From Hibiscus mutabilis (taxonomy: Eukaryota > Streptophyta > Magnoliopsida > Malvales > Malvaceae): a stretch of DNA of 64,000 bases. Below the pieces are notes generated by a model. The model saw only the letters and a program-made list of their open reading frames with translations, was not told the origin of the DNA and made no database searches. The stretch lies in the NCBI GenBank assembly GCA_019671005.1, contig CM033723.1:15205254-15269253 (forward strand), read 5' to 3'. This document shows, piece after piece, positions 1 through 11,116 of the stretch (its first letter is position 1; the number at the start of each line of letters is the position of its first letter). Made by a program: the position numbers and the translations under genes.

Positions 1-75
1 ATTAATTGTTGGATTTCTATGATTTCAAGGTAAGGTTTCTACGTTGTTTGCACCTTTGGTTTTATTTTTTTTGTT

Positions 76-547
76 GGCATAATGTTCAAAATTCCCCTAA
101 CGTTTTACTAAATAGTCACTTTGGCCTCTATTTTTTAAGGTAATTTAACCCTTAATATTTTATTTGGGTCAAAATAACCCCTCTATTTATAAAAAAACTA
201 TTAGTCAACTAACATTAAATGGCTTGAAATGATGTGGCAAACCTACATGACGGTGGACGCTGACATGACAGTGTCATATAAACAAATGCGTTGACTTGAA
301 ATAATGTCACATCAATCAAAAAATAATTTTATAAAATTATATAAAATATAAAATTATTTTTTCTATTGACGTATAATTCTGTCAAGTCATTTCAAATAGT
401 TTACCATTAGTTGACTAACAGTTTTCATCCACAGAAGGGTCATTTTGACCCAAAATGAACGTTGAGGGTTAAATTACTTCAAAAAAATAATATGAGCCAA
501 AGTAACTATTCAGTCAAACGTTAGAGACATTTTTTTAGCTTTATGCC
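76..547. mobile_element. MULE-type MITE, family I, copy 1
   Basis: Non-coding 472-bp element with terminal inverted repeats. The left end begins GGCATAATG, and the right end read in reverse begins GGCATAAAG; both continue into a 'CTAACGTTT...AATAGT.ACTTTGGC' stretch. It is flanked by a perfect 9-bp target duplication, TTTTTTGTT, at 67-75 and 548-556. A 9-bp duplication is typical of Mutator-like elements. A second copy of the family is at 22810-23270. Confidence 0.85.
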
Positions 548-667
548 TTTTTTGTTTTATATGTATGGATTTTTTGGTGGATATAATCTCAAAATCTCTC
601 ATTATTTTAGGTATGTTGTATTTGTTGAACATTTCATTATTTCTAATAAAACTCAATGTTTCCTGCC

Positions 668-3600
668 TGTAACACACATCACCCAGTCCAGAAGGATTGA
701 ACTTGAGTGATGGAAGTCACATCGATTCACTAAGTGAATCCGAAATCGAACTACGCAAATTATGAATATTTTTTGAATCCTTTTCCAAAACCTAGATGCA
801 ACGTTGAGTCCTATGTATTTTAAGTAGGCGTTGGTTAAAGTTTCATGCCAAATGAACATCAGTTACGCATTCAATTCGAACATATCCAAAATTAAAGATC
901 AAAACACAAATATTTAAAACTACAGAGACTCACATGAAACTAAAGGCATTAGTATGAAATCAAACATATTTTAAGTATACATGTCAAATTCCAGGTCATT
1001 AGGAAATTAATAGCTTATTTGATTGATGCATGAACATACGGTGACCAAAACGCAAAGAGTCTAAACATGGAAAAGCTAACTAACTAAATTACCTAACTGA
1101 ATTAACGATACTCGAGACCTCGTACCGGTACACAGGCTCAAATAAAATTCTAGTGACAAAAACTTGAATCGGTACACAACTTACAATACCAGTACGCATG
1201 GGTTTGTACCGATCCTCAAACAGGGGTACCAGTATGACTAGGCAAAAAATGCCATAGATTTCACCCTCGTGTACTTGTACGCATTAACCCGTACTGGTAT
1301 GCCCTACTCTGTATCGTAGATTTGAATATGCAATACTAGCCCAAATCGCCCGAAAATATCCCCATACATCCCCAACATGCTTCTACTATTAAACCAACAT
1401 GAAGTACACTTGATCGAGCATTTACAAGGCAAATCTCATCATGTAAAACATCGAATCAAAGAATCTAGAGGCATACATCCTATACTTGCATAAACACCCA
1501 TTTGGAAAATACGAAAAGAGCAATTAATGCTTAAAAGGCTACAAATCATAATAAAACCAACATTATAGGACTATCATGACTTAAGCAATATGTCCAAACC
1601 ATGAAATAACAATCCACAATTAACCATACTCCAATATCTTAAACCAACCAAATAGGCTTGCTTCAAACAACAAATCAACATAGACAATAAAATCCAACCA
1701 ACTCCATGTTGGTAAAACAATATTAAAATCAATAAACCAAAGGGAATTACAACCCTCAACATAAATCCAAAAAGGGAAACTAGCCCACATTGCCCTATTA
1801 CACTTTTATGAAAAAATGATCCAACATACTCAATAAACTTGGTTTTCTTGGAGATCGATCTTGCTTGATAACATCCCCTCAAATGCTCAATTCTCTGCAA
1901 AGATGAAAAGAAGAGCATACGCATAAAATCCCTAGTGGGTGGGCTCCACAAATAACTCATCAATACATTTTTAAGAAACAAAAACATGAATATTTTGCAC
2001 ATAACTAATAGAGAAATTTTTAGAAACATATGCTTAAAGAAACCTTTTCCCAATGTATCATCATATCATATACATAAGTGTTATATTGTCATATTTAAGT
2101 GACTTCTCTTACATTCAAAAACCATTGGATACACGAATCGAAATTTCAAAATGTGGGCTAAAAGGTCCCCACCCCCATCAAAACCAAATCATATGCCTCA
2201 TAGCTTTTAGTCACCCAACCTTATGATACATATTCAACAAATGAATGTACTCACCTGACCTTACGTATCAATGACTACATTCACTCGACCTTGCGAGTCC
2301 ATCAACAAACTTTGAAAACATATATAGTATATTATCCTATGGCCTGCCAACTATATCCGACCATATTTTCATTGTCACAAGCCAATATAATCGATTGAAA
2401 CATGTATACTTATTGTTTTTCTTATGCATTTAACAAATCGAAAACATATTCGAATGGCGGTGCACAAGGCAAACTAGAGGCAACGTGGTTTGACCATCTT
2501 AGATTGAGAGCTTGGAGCATTTGAAGGGCTGCATCGACGAACCTCCTTCCTTGTTTATTCTCTTAGTTTAATTTTTATTTGAATGATGATGTTGAAATAC
2601 GATATATTTTGGATAGATCCCCCAACCATGAACTAAGCTTTTACAGTTGGTTGGGGATGTTTGCGATCAAACGTTCAGTTTATTTTTAGTTTTTAATAAT
2701 TTGAATGCCTTGACATTATTTTCTATCTTGCTATCACTTCATTTCCTTGAATTCTTTGCCATACGATAGTTGGCATTGTATGCTTATTATGCCTTAATAT
2801 CTTAACAGACTTAAGGGGTAACGATTAGTTGCCAAGTACTAAGGAGAGAAACTTCGACAGAAGATGTTCAAGTAGATGAGCTTACTTCGGAAGTGAATCT
2901 ACCGCTTAGGAGTAAAGATTGAAACTTAACCAAGTTAATTAATGAAAAGCTTCACTATAGACATATAGGGGTTTTATCGCAGTTAACTTAGGTTATTGCC
3001 ATTGACAAAGGCAATATTATTCTTGAAATCTGCTCGGCAATAAATCCAAGGTAGGACATTATTAATAACTAGATTTACTGGCGTGAAATATAGACATCCC
3101 TTGCCAACGCTCACCATCATTTGAATACTCTTATTTGCCAAACTGTTTTTACTTTCACTACATTGTCTTAGCTATTTTCTAATTCAAAAACCCAAATCAA
3201 GTTCAACATTTTTGTTCCCTTCAATAAGTGAAATATTGAGCAATTAAATTATTGGTCAATTCATGTGGATACGATACTCAGCTCGATGTTGTATTACTTG
3301 TTGACCGTGTATACTTGCACGCAATAGACTCATCCTTGGCATTACTTTCTTACATATTTACACTAAATCTTCAATCTTTTGTCAAGTGTCAGCAAAGTCG
3401 ACACCTATACTTAGGATATGCAAGAAACTAAGGGAGTTGGAAGTGTGTTAACCTTCCTCCAAGCACTGGAAAAGAGCCTCTTTGTACCAGCCTCGAGCCC
3501 TTCCCTTGCCTTGAGCTTTTGAGTGCTCTCCAACCTCCTTAACTACAAACCAAATGTTGTAAAACGGATTACAACATTATTATATGTAAAAAGGGATGAT

Positions 3601-4065
3601 AAAAGAAGTATTTAACATCAAGAAATATGATTTAAACTTTCAATCCCGTTCATCCTCTCCAACCCCCACCAAAACCCCATGTAGCTCATCCTACACCAAC
3701 AACCATGATTTTTACCATGACTTGTAGATCGTTGGAAGATTATTACAACCCTCTCAACTACTATTCCAGTTAAATTGTGATTTGAAAGTGGAAAAGGAAG
3801 AGGGATGTGGGAAAGAGTAGGGGGACAAGAATGATATCACTCTTCCCACTTTTCTACAGGGGTTTTAATTTCCACCAGCCATTGCTTGGAAATTACCCCT
3901 CAACCCCTTATTCCTTCTTCCCATCACTAACTCAACCAAGCCCAAAAACTCCCAAGGCAAAGCCCAAGCCCTTAAGGTGCTTTTAGACACCTCTCGGCCC
4001 AAAACACCAAGGCCCACAACACGAGTATAAAACGACACATGAATTTTGAAATCCGGGTCATTACA
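668..4065 (-). mobile_element. Degenerate Ty3/gypsy LTR, minus strand
   Basis: Read on the minus strand the segment starts TGTAATGACCCGGATTTC at 4065 and ends TGTGTTACA at 668. This resembles the LTR of the chromovirus at 11222-21880 (start TGTAACGACCCGGATTCTGG, end GGTGTTACA). It also carries a cluster of GTACCGGTAC-like palindromes at 1125-1310, as that LTR does. No matching target duplication was found, so it may be a solo LTR with mutated flanks or one end of a larger lost element. A foreign segment (about 2490-3420) seems to sit inside it. No internal gag or pol coding was recognised. Confidence 0.6.
2490..3420 (+). mobile_element. LTR-like fragment inside the degenerate LTR
   Basis: This block differs in character from its surroundings. 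It ends with text typical of the 3' part of some plant gypsy LTRs: a 'gtggatacgatactc' phrase followed by 'gtatacttgcacgca' near 3270-3322. A comparable 'cctcgtgggattgat' phrase is found in the insertion at 46069-46756. Boundaries and target duplication were not resolved. Confidence 0.35.
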
Positions 4066-5275
4066 ACCTCTTGGACAACTAATTGTGCATGCAGCTCGGG
4101 CTCGAACTGGCAGTCCGTGACAACATGGTTTAACTATCAAACAACATGATAGTTATTAATATTACCCTACTTGTTCCAATTTTTTTAGATAAATGTGATA
4201 TTTTATTATCCAAAAGAAACAACAAATGCTACATTACAACATTTCAATATAAGAGCAATCAAGGCTAGATTTCTCAGAATCGAACATTAAATGTACGTTC
4301 CTATCTATACAATGCTTTTGTAATTTAATTATCATTATATCCTATACAATATCAAAAATTGCAACAACACTTTTCTCGATATACCTAAATTGCCTCGTGT
4401 TTCTTTCTTCCTAAAGGTAATATACTTATTCCAATTTGTCTTGGACACTTGACATTGCACGGAACTCAACAGTGCAAAGTTTTGGTAATTTATTATCATT
4501 TTAATTAGACTTAAAAGGTAGTTTTGTCATTGGAATCGTTTAAAATTAATAATATTATTTTTCATTTCATTAATTAGTCTTAAAACTTATCGAATTAAAT
4601 TAAAATTGTCATTTGATTGACAAAAAATATTATTATCTGTTATGGTGATAATCTGGCGGTTAATTATGCTAACATGATGGTTTATTGTGTTGACGTGATA
4701 GAGGATCTTAATTAATTTTTATAGAAAGTTCTAGAACATATTTAATCTTTTAAAAAATAAAATTTAAAAAACTTATTAAATTTATAATATTAAAAATTAA
4801 ATATTAAAAAAATAAATAAATTTTAGAAATGTAAGAAATTATAAAAGGATGAATTATAAATTATTAAAAAAATATTTTTTAAAAATATTTATAGTATTAA
4901 AAACTTTGAGCACTTTTATCGGAAAAGTCTTCTATTGTCTTTCGTTAGCTTTAATCTATTGTTATTTCTTCAACATATTTTCAGTGAAATTAATATTGCA
5001 TTAGAGTAGCAATGACTTTTGAGATTCCTTCTTATAGTTTAAAAATGGTGTGATAGTGTTTGCACTAAAGTTGTATTTATCAATCTTATTTGGATCTTAA
5101 TTTTAATTTCTCAGATGTAATCGATACAACAAGATTAAATAATTTGAGTTTCATCAAAATAAAATAAGATTAATGATGTCCAAAGCAATATTAATGAGAA
5201 CTAATTTGGTGCTGAAAACTGAAGAAGAATTTAAATTTTATTGATACTCTGATGCAGTGTTTTCATCGAAAACGG
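4066..5275. other. AT-rich intergenic DNA, no gene seen
   Basis: No plausible coding region. The stretch at about 4640-4900 (gttaattatgctaacatgatgg and following A/T runs) resembles parts of 6980-7160 and 26270-26440, suggesting a dispersed non-coding repeat. Confidence 0.5.
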
Positions 5276-5283
5276 GTTAAAAA

Positions 5284-6321
5284 TAAGAGTGTTCAAACGG
5301 TTTATTTGGCCATCGACCGAACCGAACTACCATTAATCGAATTAACAAAAAAAATTCTTTACTCGTTAACCGAACCGAAAAATGTCGGTTAATTCAGTTA
5401 AATTTAAAATTAACCGAAATTTTTATGAGTTTTCTAGTCCTAATCAAAACCACAATATAATTTAATTCACAAAATAAGTCCTGGAAAATAATTTTTAATT
5501 TACAAAATTTGCATTTAATTTAAACAATATTTAGGTAAAAAAATAGAATTTAGATTAAACATTACATTAAAACAAGTAACTAAGCCAAGTAGTCAACTAA
5601 CTCAAACTTTGACAAAATAAATAGAGTACTTAACTGTTATCAAGAGAATAACCATGCATAACTTGAAAATATATAATCTGCAAAGAAAAGAGATTTTTAG
5701 AGATCAAATATAAACAATATTTCTATTAAACAAGTGTCAAACAAGAATGAAGGGTAATGTAAGGTTTTAGTTTTAGTTTCCTAGTTTCGTTAGAATTTTA
5801 GATAATTTTGGGTATTTTTTATTTGAGTTTGAAGGTGATTTTCAAAATTTTATTAGGTTTGGGCTTATATATATATATGGGATATGATTCGTTTGTACAA
5901 TGTAAAATTTTTAAAGTTTTACACGTTTTTGAATAATTGGATGAATGAAATGGATGTATGAGATTAACAGTAGAATATGTGAAGATTATTACTTGGGAAA
6001 AAAGTAAGGAGTTAATCTCAACCATCCATTTTCCCCATCCAACGATCCAAAAAATATGTAAAACTATGAATTTTACATTCTATGTAAGTGGATCTTAACC
6101 ATATATTGTATATATATATATAATTTATTTAATATTTAAAATTTGGGTAATTTGGTTAATTCGATTAATTAATCGATTTCGAACCAAATTAACTAATAAT
6201 TAAACTTTGAAAATTTTCTTAACCACTAACCGACCAAAAAAAACTTCAAACACCGACCGTTTAACAGAACTAATTGGGTTTGATCAATTAATTCGGTTTT
6301 AACAGAACAGCGAACACCCAA
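5284..6321. mobile_element. Non-autonomous hAT-like element, about 1.04 kb
   Basis: The left end reads TAAGAGTGTTCAAACGG, and the right end in reverse reads TTGGGTGTTCGCTG. These are hAT-like tips of the 'AGGGGTGTTC' type, with inner arms rich in GGTTAAT/ATTAACC and CCGAACCG motifs. An 8-bp duplication, GTTAAAAA, is at 5276-5283 and 6322-6329, the length expected for hAT. No transposase is encoded. A second, smaller inverted-repeat element (about 5886-6095) sits within it. Confidence 0.75.
5886..6095. mobile_element. Small MITE nested in the hAT element
   Basis: The left arm includes GATTCGTTTGTACAATGTAA and the right arm in reverse GATCCACTTACATAGAATGT, both followed by AAAATT. Inside are two opposed 'gagattaacagtagaatatg' / 'ttaatctcaaccatccat' blocks. 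A related partial copy is at 52611-52760. The target duplication was not resolved. Confidence 0.55.
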
Positions 6322-6329
6322 GTTAAAAA

Positions 6330-8130
6330 AAAAATAGTAGTAGACTTAGGTTCATAGAAATAATATGAGATTTTTTCGATAAAAATGTTCAAATATTTTA
6401 ATGCTTTATAATTTTTTTAATAATTTAAAAATTATCATTTATAGCTTTGTTATAAATGTTTATTTATGTGGATGTCCATCATCAGAGGCAATACTCAATG
6501 GAGACCAGATATTTTAGTACCTAGAAGCATATAATTTGTATTGTTTGCCCCCTCTGAATTTAGAAAATTTTAAATGGTCTCATCAATAAATAACGCTGAG
6601 TTTCGTCACTGTCCTTCATGATAAGAACTTTATTTAGGAGTTTGATTTACTTTATCGTTACGAATTGAATTTTTATTAAATTGGAGTTCCATATGATGTT
6701 TGCTTCTTATATAAATAAATAGAGAATATGAAGAAGACATTGTACACACTTTATATTAAAAATAAATACAAATTTCTCTCTTTATCTCTCTTTTCTCTCT
6801 TGTTATTGTTGTTTTTTTAATTTATTTATGCGTGTGACTTTTTTTAAAAAAATTACATTTTTTCGAAATTTCAATAGCGTTTTCATTTTTAGCATGTTTT
6901 AATATTCTAAAATTTTAATAATTTTTTAAACTTTTTTAAAGATTCAAAAGCCATCAAATTTTATATAAAAATCATATAAGTTTTCGAACTCAGTTAAAAA
7001 ATCAATTAAGTCCATTTATCACGTCATCATTTACACGTGGATCGTTATATTAATATAGTTAACTATCACATTAGTACCATAACAGTCAAAGGCGATTTTA
7101 GTCGGTCAAAGAACTATAGTAATACAATTTGAGAGTTCAATGATTAAATTGATAAAATTAAGAACGAAGATAACATTGATGAGTTTGGAAAATTATGAAA
7201 ACAAAACTATCTTTTAATTATAGTAGAAGTGAGTATAAATCCATTGACTTGTACAATCGGGATCATACACGATATCTTATGTCAGGATGTGTGAATTGTT
7301 AAAGATTTATATAAGAAATTTAAGAATACGAAATTACAAAATTTTAGAAGGTACGGACTCAGATTATCGATATAAAATATAAAAAAATAAAATAGAAAAA
7401 TACATGAATTATATGATATTTTAAAATTTCTAAAATATATGGCTACACCCTATAGCACCCATCAGTTGATGACTGTTTATAATACTTTTATGAAAAAGTG
7501 ACATTTTAGGTCAAGTCTTCTCCAATAGCGTGGGGTAAACGTTGGAGAAGTAGAGGGAAATTTGCAGTATCGTTTCCAGGAAAATACACAAATACAGCAT
7601 TGTTGGAAATATTATCACTTTCTATTACATAATTTTTTAGAAAATTCTTGCTTGTTACATATAAATACGAACATGTGTTCTAAAAATAACTTGTTTAGTT
7701 TTTTAAGGGAAATTATTTACTCATAACTTCAACTTTATTTTAAAAATTAATTAATAAAGAGATATATAAAAAATACCATCTATGATAATAAAAAGAGAAT
7801 ACGTTGAACGAAAGACGTTAGTTGGCATTGTCAACATCTGAGTCCTTCCGCTTTAGAAATAAAGAAATAAATTATCTATAATTATTGATTTAGTAAGATA
7901 AAATATTAAAAATAAAGTTAAAATTTTAAATTTTAATATTATAATTAAAAGAAATTAGATTAAGAGAGTTATACTATAGAATTCAATTAAGAGAATTATC
8001 CCAAAATTAGATTAAGAGAGTTAAAAAAAAATGAGTTGGTTCAATTCTTTTTAAAGAAATAAAAAATCAAACTCTAAAGTCTAATGGGCTCCACGAAGGC
8101 GCAGACCGCATTTTTTCCACACGGTATCAG
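6330..8130. other. Intergenic DNA upstream of SOBIR1
   Basis: AT-rich DNA without credible coding. The segment around 6980-7160 (text such as 'cacgtcatcatttacacgtg' and 'tatagttaactatcac') is echoed at 26330-26440, so it is probably a dispersed repeat. The promoter-proximal part, roughly 7500-8130, has no recognised transposon. Confidence 0.5.
7084..7514. promoter_or_regulatory. Scattered W-box-like motifs
   Basis: WRKY-binding W-box cores (TTGACC/T, seen here as A/GGTCAA) occur at 7084-7089 (AGTCAA), 7104-7109 (GGTCAA) and 7509-7514 (GGTCAA), 0.7-1.15 kb upstream of the SOBIR1 start. W-boxes are expected in immune-gene promoters, but a 6-bp core is common by chance, so this is suggestive only. 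Confidence 0.25.
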
Positions 8131-8132
8131 CC

Positions 8133-8138
8133 TATAAA
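8133..8138 (+). promoter_or_regulatory. Candidate TATA box of SOBIR1
   Basis: TATAAA in the context cctataaacta lies 92 bp before the chosen ATG. That is a fitting distance for a short plant 5' UTR. No experimental start site is visible from sequence. Confidence 0.45.
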
Positions 8139-8183
8139 CTAACAAATTAAATATTCCAAAATTTACTAAGTGGCAGCATTATT

Positions 8184-8195
8184 ATGTACCAATAA
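8184..8195 (+). promoter_or_regulatory. Three-codon upstream ORF (M-Y-Q-stop)
   Basis: An ATG at 8184 opens a minimal reading frame ending in TAA at 8193-8195, 34 bp before the SOBIR1 ATG at 8230. If transcription starts at the TATA box at 8133, this upstream AUG would be in the leader and could dampen translation. This is inferred from position only. Confidence 0.4.
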
Positions 8196-8229
8196 TCTTC
8201 ACCACCAGCAGCGCCTTAATACGCCGTCA

Positions 8230-10152
8230 ATGGCATTCTCTCCGGCCAAATCCCACCACCACCGCCTCCACTTCCTTCGCTTCCACACTCTCCTCTCTCT
8301 CTTCTTCATTTCCCACGCAAGGCTAACTCTTGACCGTTCTGACTCAAACGCTCTTTCCACAATTCTCAAAGACTTGGGCATCACCGGTCAACGGTTCCCT
8401 GCCACCAATCCCTGCAGCGCCGCCGGAGTTTCCTGCGAGAGAAGACTCTCAGACAATAACACTTATATTCTTAAAGTCACAAGGCTTGTGTTTAAATCTC
8501 AAAAGCTTGGTGGGTCTTTGTCTCCTGCAATTGGGAAACTCTCGGAGCTCAAAGAGCTGTCAGTTTCTCACAACAGTATCGCCGATCAACTCCCGGCTGA
8601 AATTGTTCATTGCAAAAAGCTCGAAATACTTGACCTCGGAGACAACTTGTTTTCCGGGGAGGTGCCGTCGAATTTGTCTTCTTTGATTCGCCTTCGAGTT
8701 CTGGATTTATCTTCCAATAAGTTCACCGGTGAGTTGAGTTTCTTGAAGCATTTTCCCAACTTGGAAAATCTTTCCCTTGCAAACAATCTGTTTTCCGGGA
8801 AAATCCCATCATCTTTACGTTCATTCCGGAACCTTCGGTTCTTTGACTTCTCGGGGAACAATTTTCTGGAAGGCAATTCCGCTCCATTGATGGACGAACT
8901 GGATGAATTGGCAGAATCTCAGCACCCCAAATGGTACATTTTTGCTGAGAAGAAATCAACAAACAACAGCAGAAGCAGTAGCGCTCAAGCTCCATCACCA
9001 AATGGAAGCAAATCTGCAACTGCTGAAGGTCCCAGTTCATCACCAGGAGGACATCACAAGCACAAGAGCAAAAGGGCATTGGAATGGATCTTGGGATTCT
9101 TTGCTGGAGCTATAGGTGGGGGAATTTCTGGGTTTGTCTTCTCTGTGTCGTTTAAATTGGTGCTGGCAACCATTAGAGGAGCTGCCAAAGACCCTGGTCC
9201 GTCCATATTCAGTCCAATGATTAAGAAAGCTGAGGATTTAGCCTTTCTAGAGAAAGAAGATGGGGTGGCTTCATTGGAGATCATAGGGAAAGGCGGGTGT
9301 GGTGAGGTTTATAAAGCTGAATTACCAGGAAGTAATGGCAAATTGATCGCTATTAAGAAAGTCATTCAGCCCCCGAAAGATGCAGCCGAGTTAACCGACG
9401 AAGACAGCAAGCTTCTCAACAAGAAAATGCGACAGATTCGATCAGAAATCACCACGGTCGGCCAAATCCGACATAGGAACCTCCTTCCTCTGTTGGCTCA
9501 TGTCTCTCGACCCGATTGTCATTACCTTGTGTATGAATTCATGAAAAATGGAAGCTTGCAGGATATTTTACATCAAGTTTCAGAAGGCATAAGGGAGCTG
9601 GATTGGCTTGCTAGGCTGAGGATTGCAAAAGGAGTGGCTGCGGGGCTCGAATATCTTCACATGAGCCATCGTCCTCGAATCATCCACAGAGATCTCAAAC
9701 CAGGAAACATCCTTCTCGATGATGAAATGGAAGCGAGGATTGCAGATTTCGGGCTAGCAAAGGCAATGCCTGATGCATACACACATGTGACCACTTCCAA
9801 TTTGGCCGGAACTGTGGGGTACATAGCACCCGAATATCATCAAACACTCAAGTTCACCGATAAATGTGATATTTACAGCTTTGGGGTTATACTCTGTGTT
9901 TTGGTGATGGGGAAGCTTCCGTCCGATGAGTTCTTTCAACACACCGATGAGATGAGTTTGGTGAAATGGATGAGGAACATCATGGTCTCGGACAATCCGA
10001 TACAAGCCATCGATCCTAAGCTGATTGGAAAAGGGTTTGAAGAACAAATGACCCTGGTTTTGAAGATTGCTTATTTCTGCACTTTGGATGATCCCAAGGA
10101 GAGACCTAACAGTAAAGATGTTAGATGCATGTTGTATCAAATCAAGAGTTAA
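8230..10152 (+). CDS. SOBIR1: SOBIR1/EVERSHED LRR receptor-like kinase
   Basis: Plasma-membrane adaptor kinase of plant immunity. SOBIR1 pairs constitutively with LRR receptor-like proteins, which lack kinases, and signals with BAK1-type co-receptors. The 640-residue product is close to the roughly 641 of Arabidopsis SOBIR1, in one exon. Order of parts: signal peptide about 1-31; short LRR ectodomain about 80-215 with LxxLxLxxN repeats; Ser/Pro/Lys-rich juxtamembrane about 240-283; transmembrane helix about 285-312 with glycines at 289, 293, 297 and 301 (the GxxxG ladder that defines SOBIR1); kinase about 347-640. Kinase motifs are the glycine loop GKGGCGEV (353-360), ATP lysine K376 in AIK, catalytic HRD with D488, DFG 506-508 and APE 533-535, so an active kinase is predicted. 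An in-frame extension to a GTG at 8170 was rejected because plants start at ATG and M at 8230 leads directly into the signal peptide. Confidence 0.95.
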   Translation: MAFSPAKSHHHRLHFLRFHTLLSLFFISHARLTLDRSDSNALSTILKDLGITGQRFPATNPCSAAGVSCERRLSDNNTYILKVTRLVFKSQKLGGSLSPAIGKLSELKELSVSHNSIADQLPAEIVHCKKLEILDLGDNLFSGEVPSNLSSLIRLRVLDLSSNKFTGELSFLKHFPNLENLSLANNLFSGKIPSSLRSFRNLRFFDFSGNNFLEGNSAPLMDELDELAESQHPKWYIFAEKKSTNNSRSSSAQAPSPNGSKSATAEGPSSSPGGHHKHKSKRALEWILGFFAGAIGGGISGFVFSVSFKLVLATIRGAAKDPGPSIFSPMIKKAEDLAFLEKEDGVASLEIIGKGGCGEVYKAELPGSNGKLIAIKKVIQPPKDAAELTDEDSKLLNKKMRQIRSEITTVGQIRHRNLLPLLAHVSRPDCHYLVYEFMKNGSLQDILHQVSEGIRELDWLARLRIAKGVAAGLEYLHMSHRPRIIHRDLKPGNILLDDEMEARIADFGLAKAMPDAYTHVTTSNLAGTVGYIAPEYHQTLKFTDKCDIYSFGVILCVLVMGKLPSDEFFQHTDEMSLVKWMRNIMVSDNPIQAIDPKLIGKGFEEQMTLVLKIAYFCTLDDPKERPNSKDVRCMLYQIKS

Positions 10153-10503
10153 GTTTAAGGTACCTACATCAATGTCGGACAATGTTTAAAATAACGTTGC
10201 AACTCATTTAGAATATTACCATATTGTTAGTTTATGTTTTAGTGCTTCTTTTTTTAATTTTTTTTTGCTACATATAATATGATCTTTAATGTTATGTAAC
10301 CAGTTATTTGTAAGATTGTAAGAAATATAATCTGCCCTTTTGGACTTAGCCTACTGAATTTAGAAACTAAGCCTGCACTTTTTCTTGGTCAAATTGCATA
10401 TCAAGTGCGATTATAAAGAAGATAGATTCACCAAAGGATGGTTATATACATGTTCAATAAGTGCAACTGCACAGGCCCCTGAAAAAAAAACCTTGAAATG
10501 AGT

Positions 10504-10542
<39 letters not shown>

Positions 10543-10683
10543 TAACAATCTTCTAAAAAAATTCTTAATCCAAAGCATTAATTGTGGTCAAGGTAGTTCA
10601 ATTCAATTAATTTTGTTTTAACAGCTATATTAAAAAGTAGAATACGATAATTAAAAGAGAATCTTAAAAGATGTAGAATATAA
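10153..10683. other. 3' flank of SOBIR1 with a (TA)n microsatellite
   Basis: AT-rich presumed 3' UTR and spacer without coding sequence. A pure (TA)n tract lies at about 10510-10536. No canonical AATAAA signal close to the stop codon was picked out. Confidence 0.5.
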
Positions 10684-11116
10684 TTGCTCAAGTCCTATGA
10701 GAATGTTTTTGGCTTCTTGTTTCATTCCAATAAATTACATTCATTGGATGGCGTTAATTTCAAATCTCATTGTAATAATTTTGAAAATGCTCTTAGAAAA
10801 GGTAAGTTATCTTATGTGGATGAAAATGAACTATTCATTGAGCTAAAATTACTTAAAAGCTTTTACCTAAGGAAAAAATTAAGAGCAATGGACTTGCTAG
10901 AATTTTTAAAACGTTTTAATTGTTTTCCATATACGAAAATTTTATATAGTCTTATTGACTATTCTTATTATTGCCTCTTCTAAAGAATGAAGGTTTTTAA
11001 GATTGAAGTTTGTGAAGTCTTACTTCCAGATAACTATGTTGCAAGAAAGGCTAGATGGACTTGTTTTAACGACAATCGAGAGTGATCTTTTGGAAAGAAT
11101 TTATATTAAATCGTTG
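10684..11116 (+). pseudogene. hAT transposase C-terminal fragment, zf-MYM1-like
   Basis: The first frame reads through 'ELFIELKLL' and 'DLLEFLKRFNCFPYTKI', as in plant zinc-finger MYM-type-1-like hAT transposases. After a frameshift near 10975 it resumes with 'LKFVKSYFQ' and 'MLQERLDGLVLTTIESDLL' (about 11000-11116). That is the conserved hAT dimerisation region, whose consensus runs like KLKLIKSYLRSTMSQERLNG. The usual 'TVASAERSF' segment is destroyed, and the frame ends at a stop near 11117. Only the last quarter of the protein is present. No transposon ends were found around it, and the chromovirus lies about 100 bp downstream. Confidence 0.85.

Noticed and set aside
8170..8229. Extension of SOBIR1 to a GTG at 8170
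   Set aside because: Plant nuclear genes start at ATG, and the extension would place polar residues ahead of the signal peptide; the 640-residue form matches the family length.
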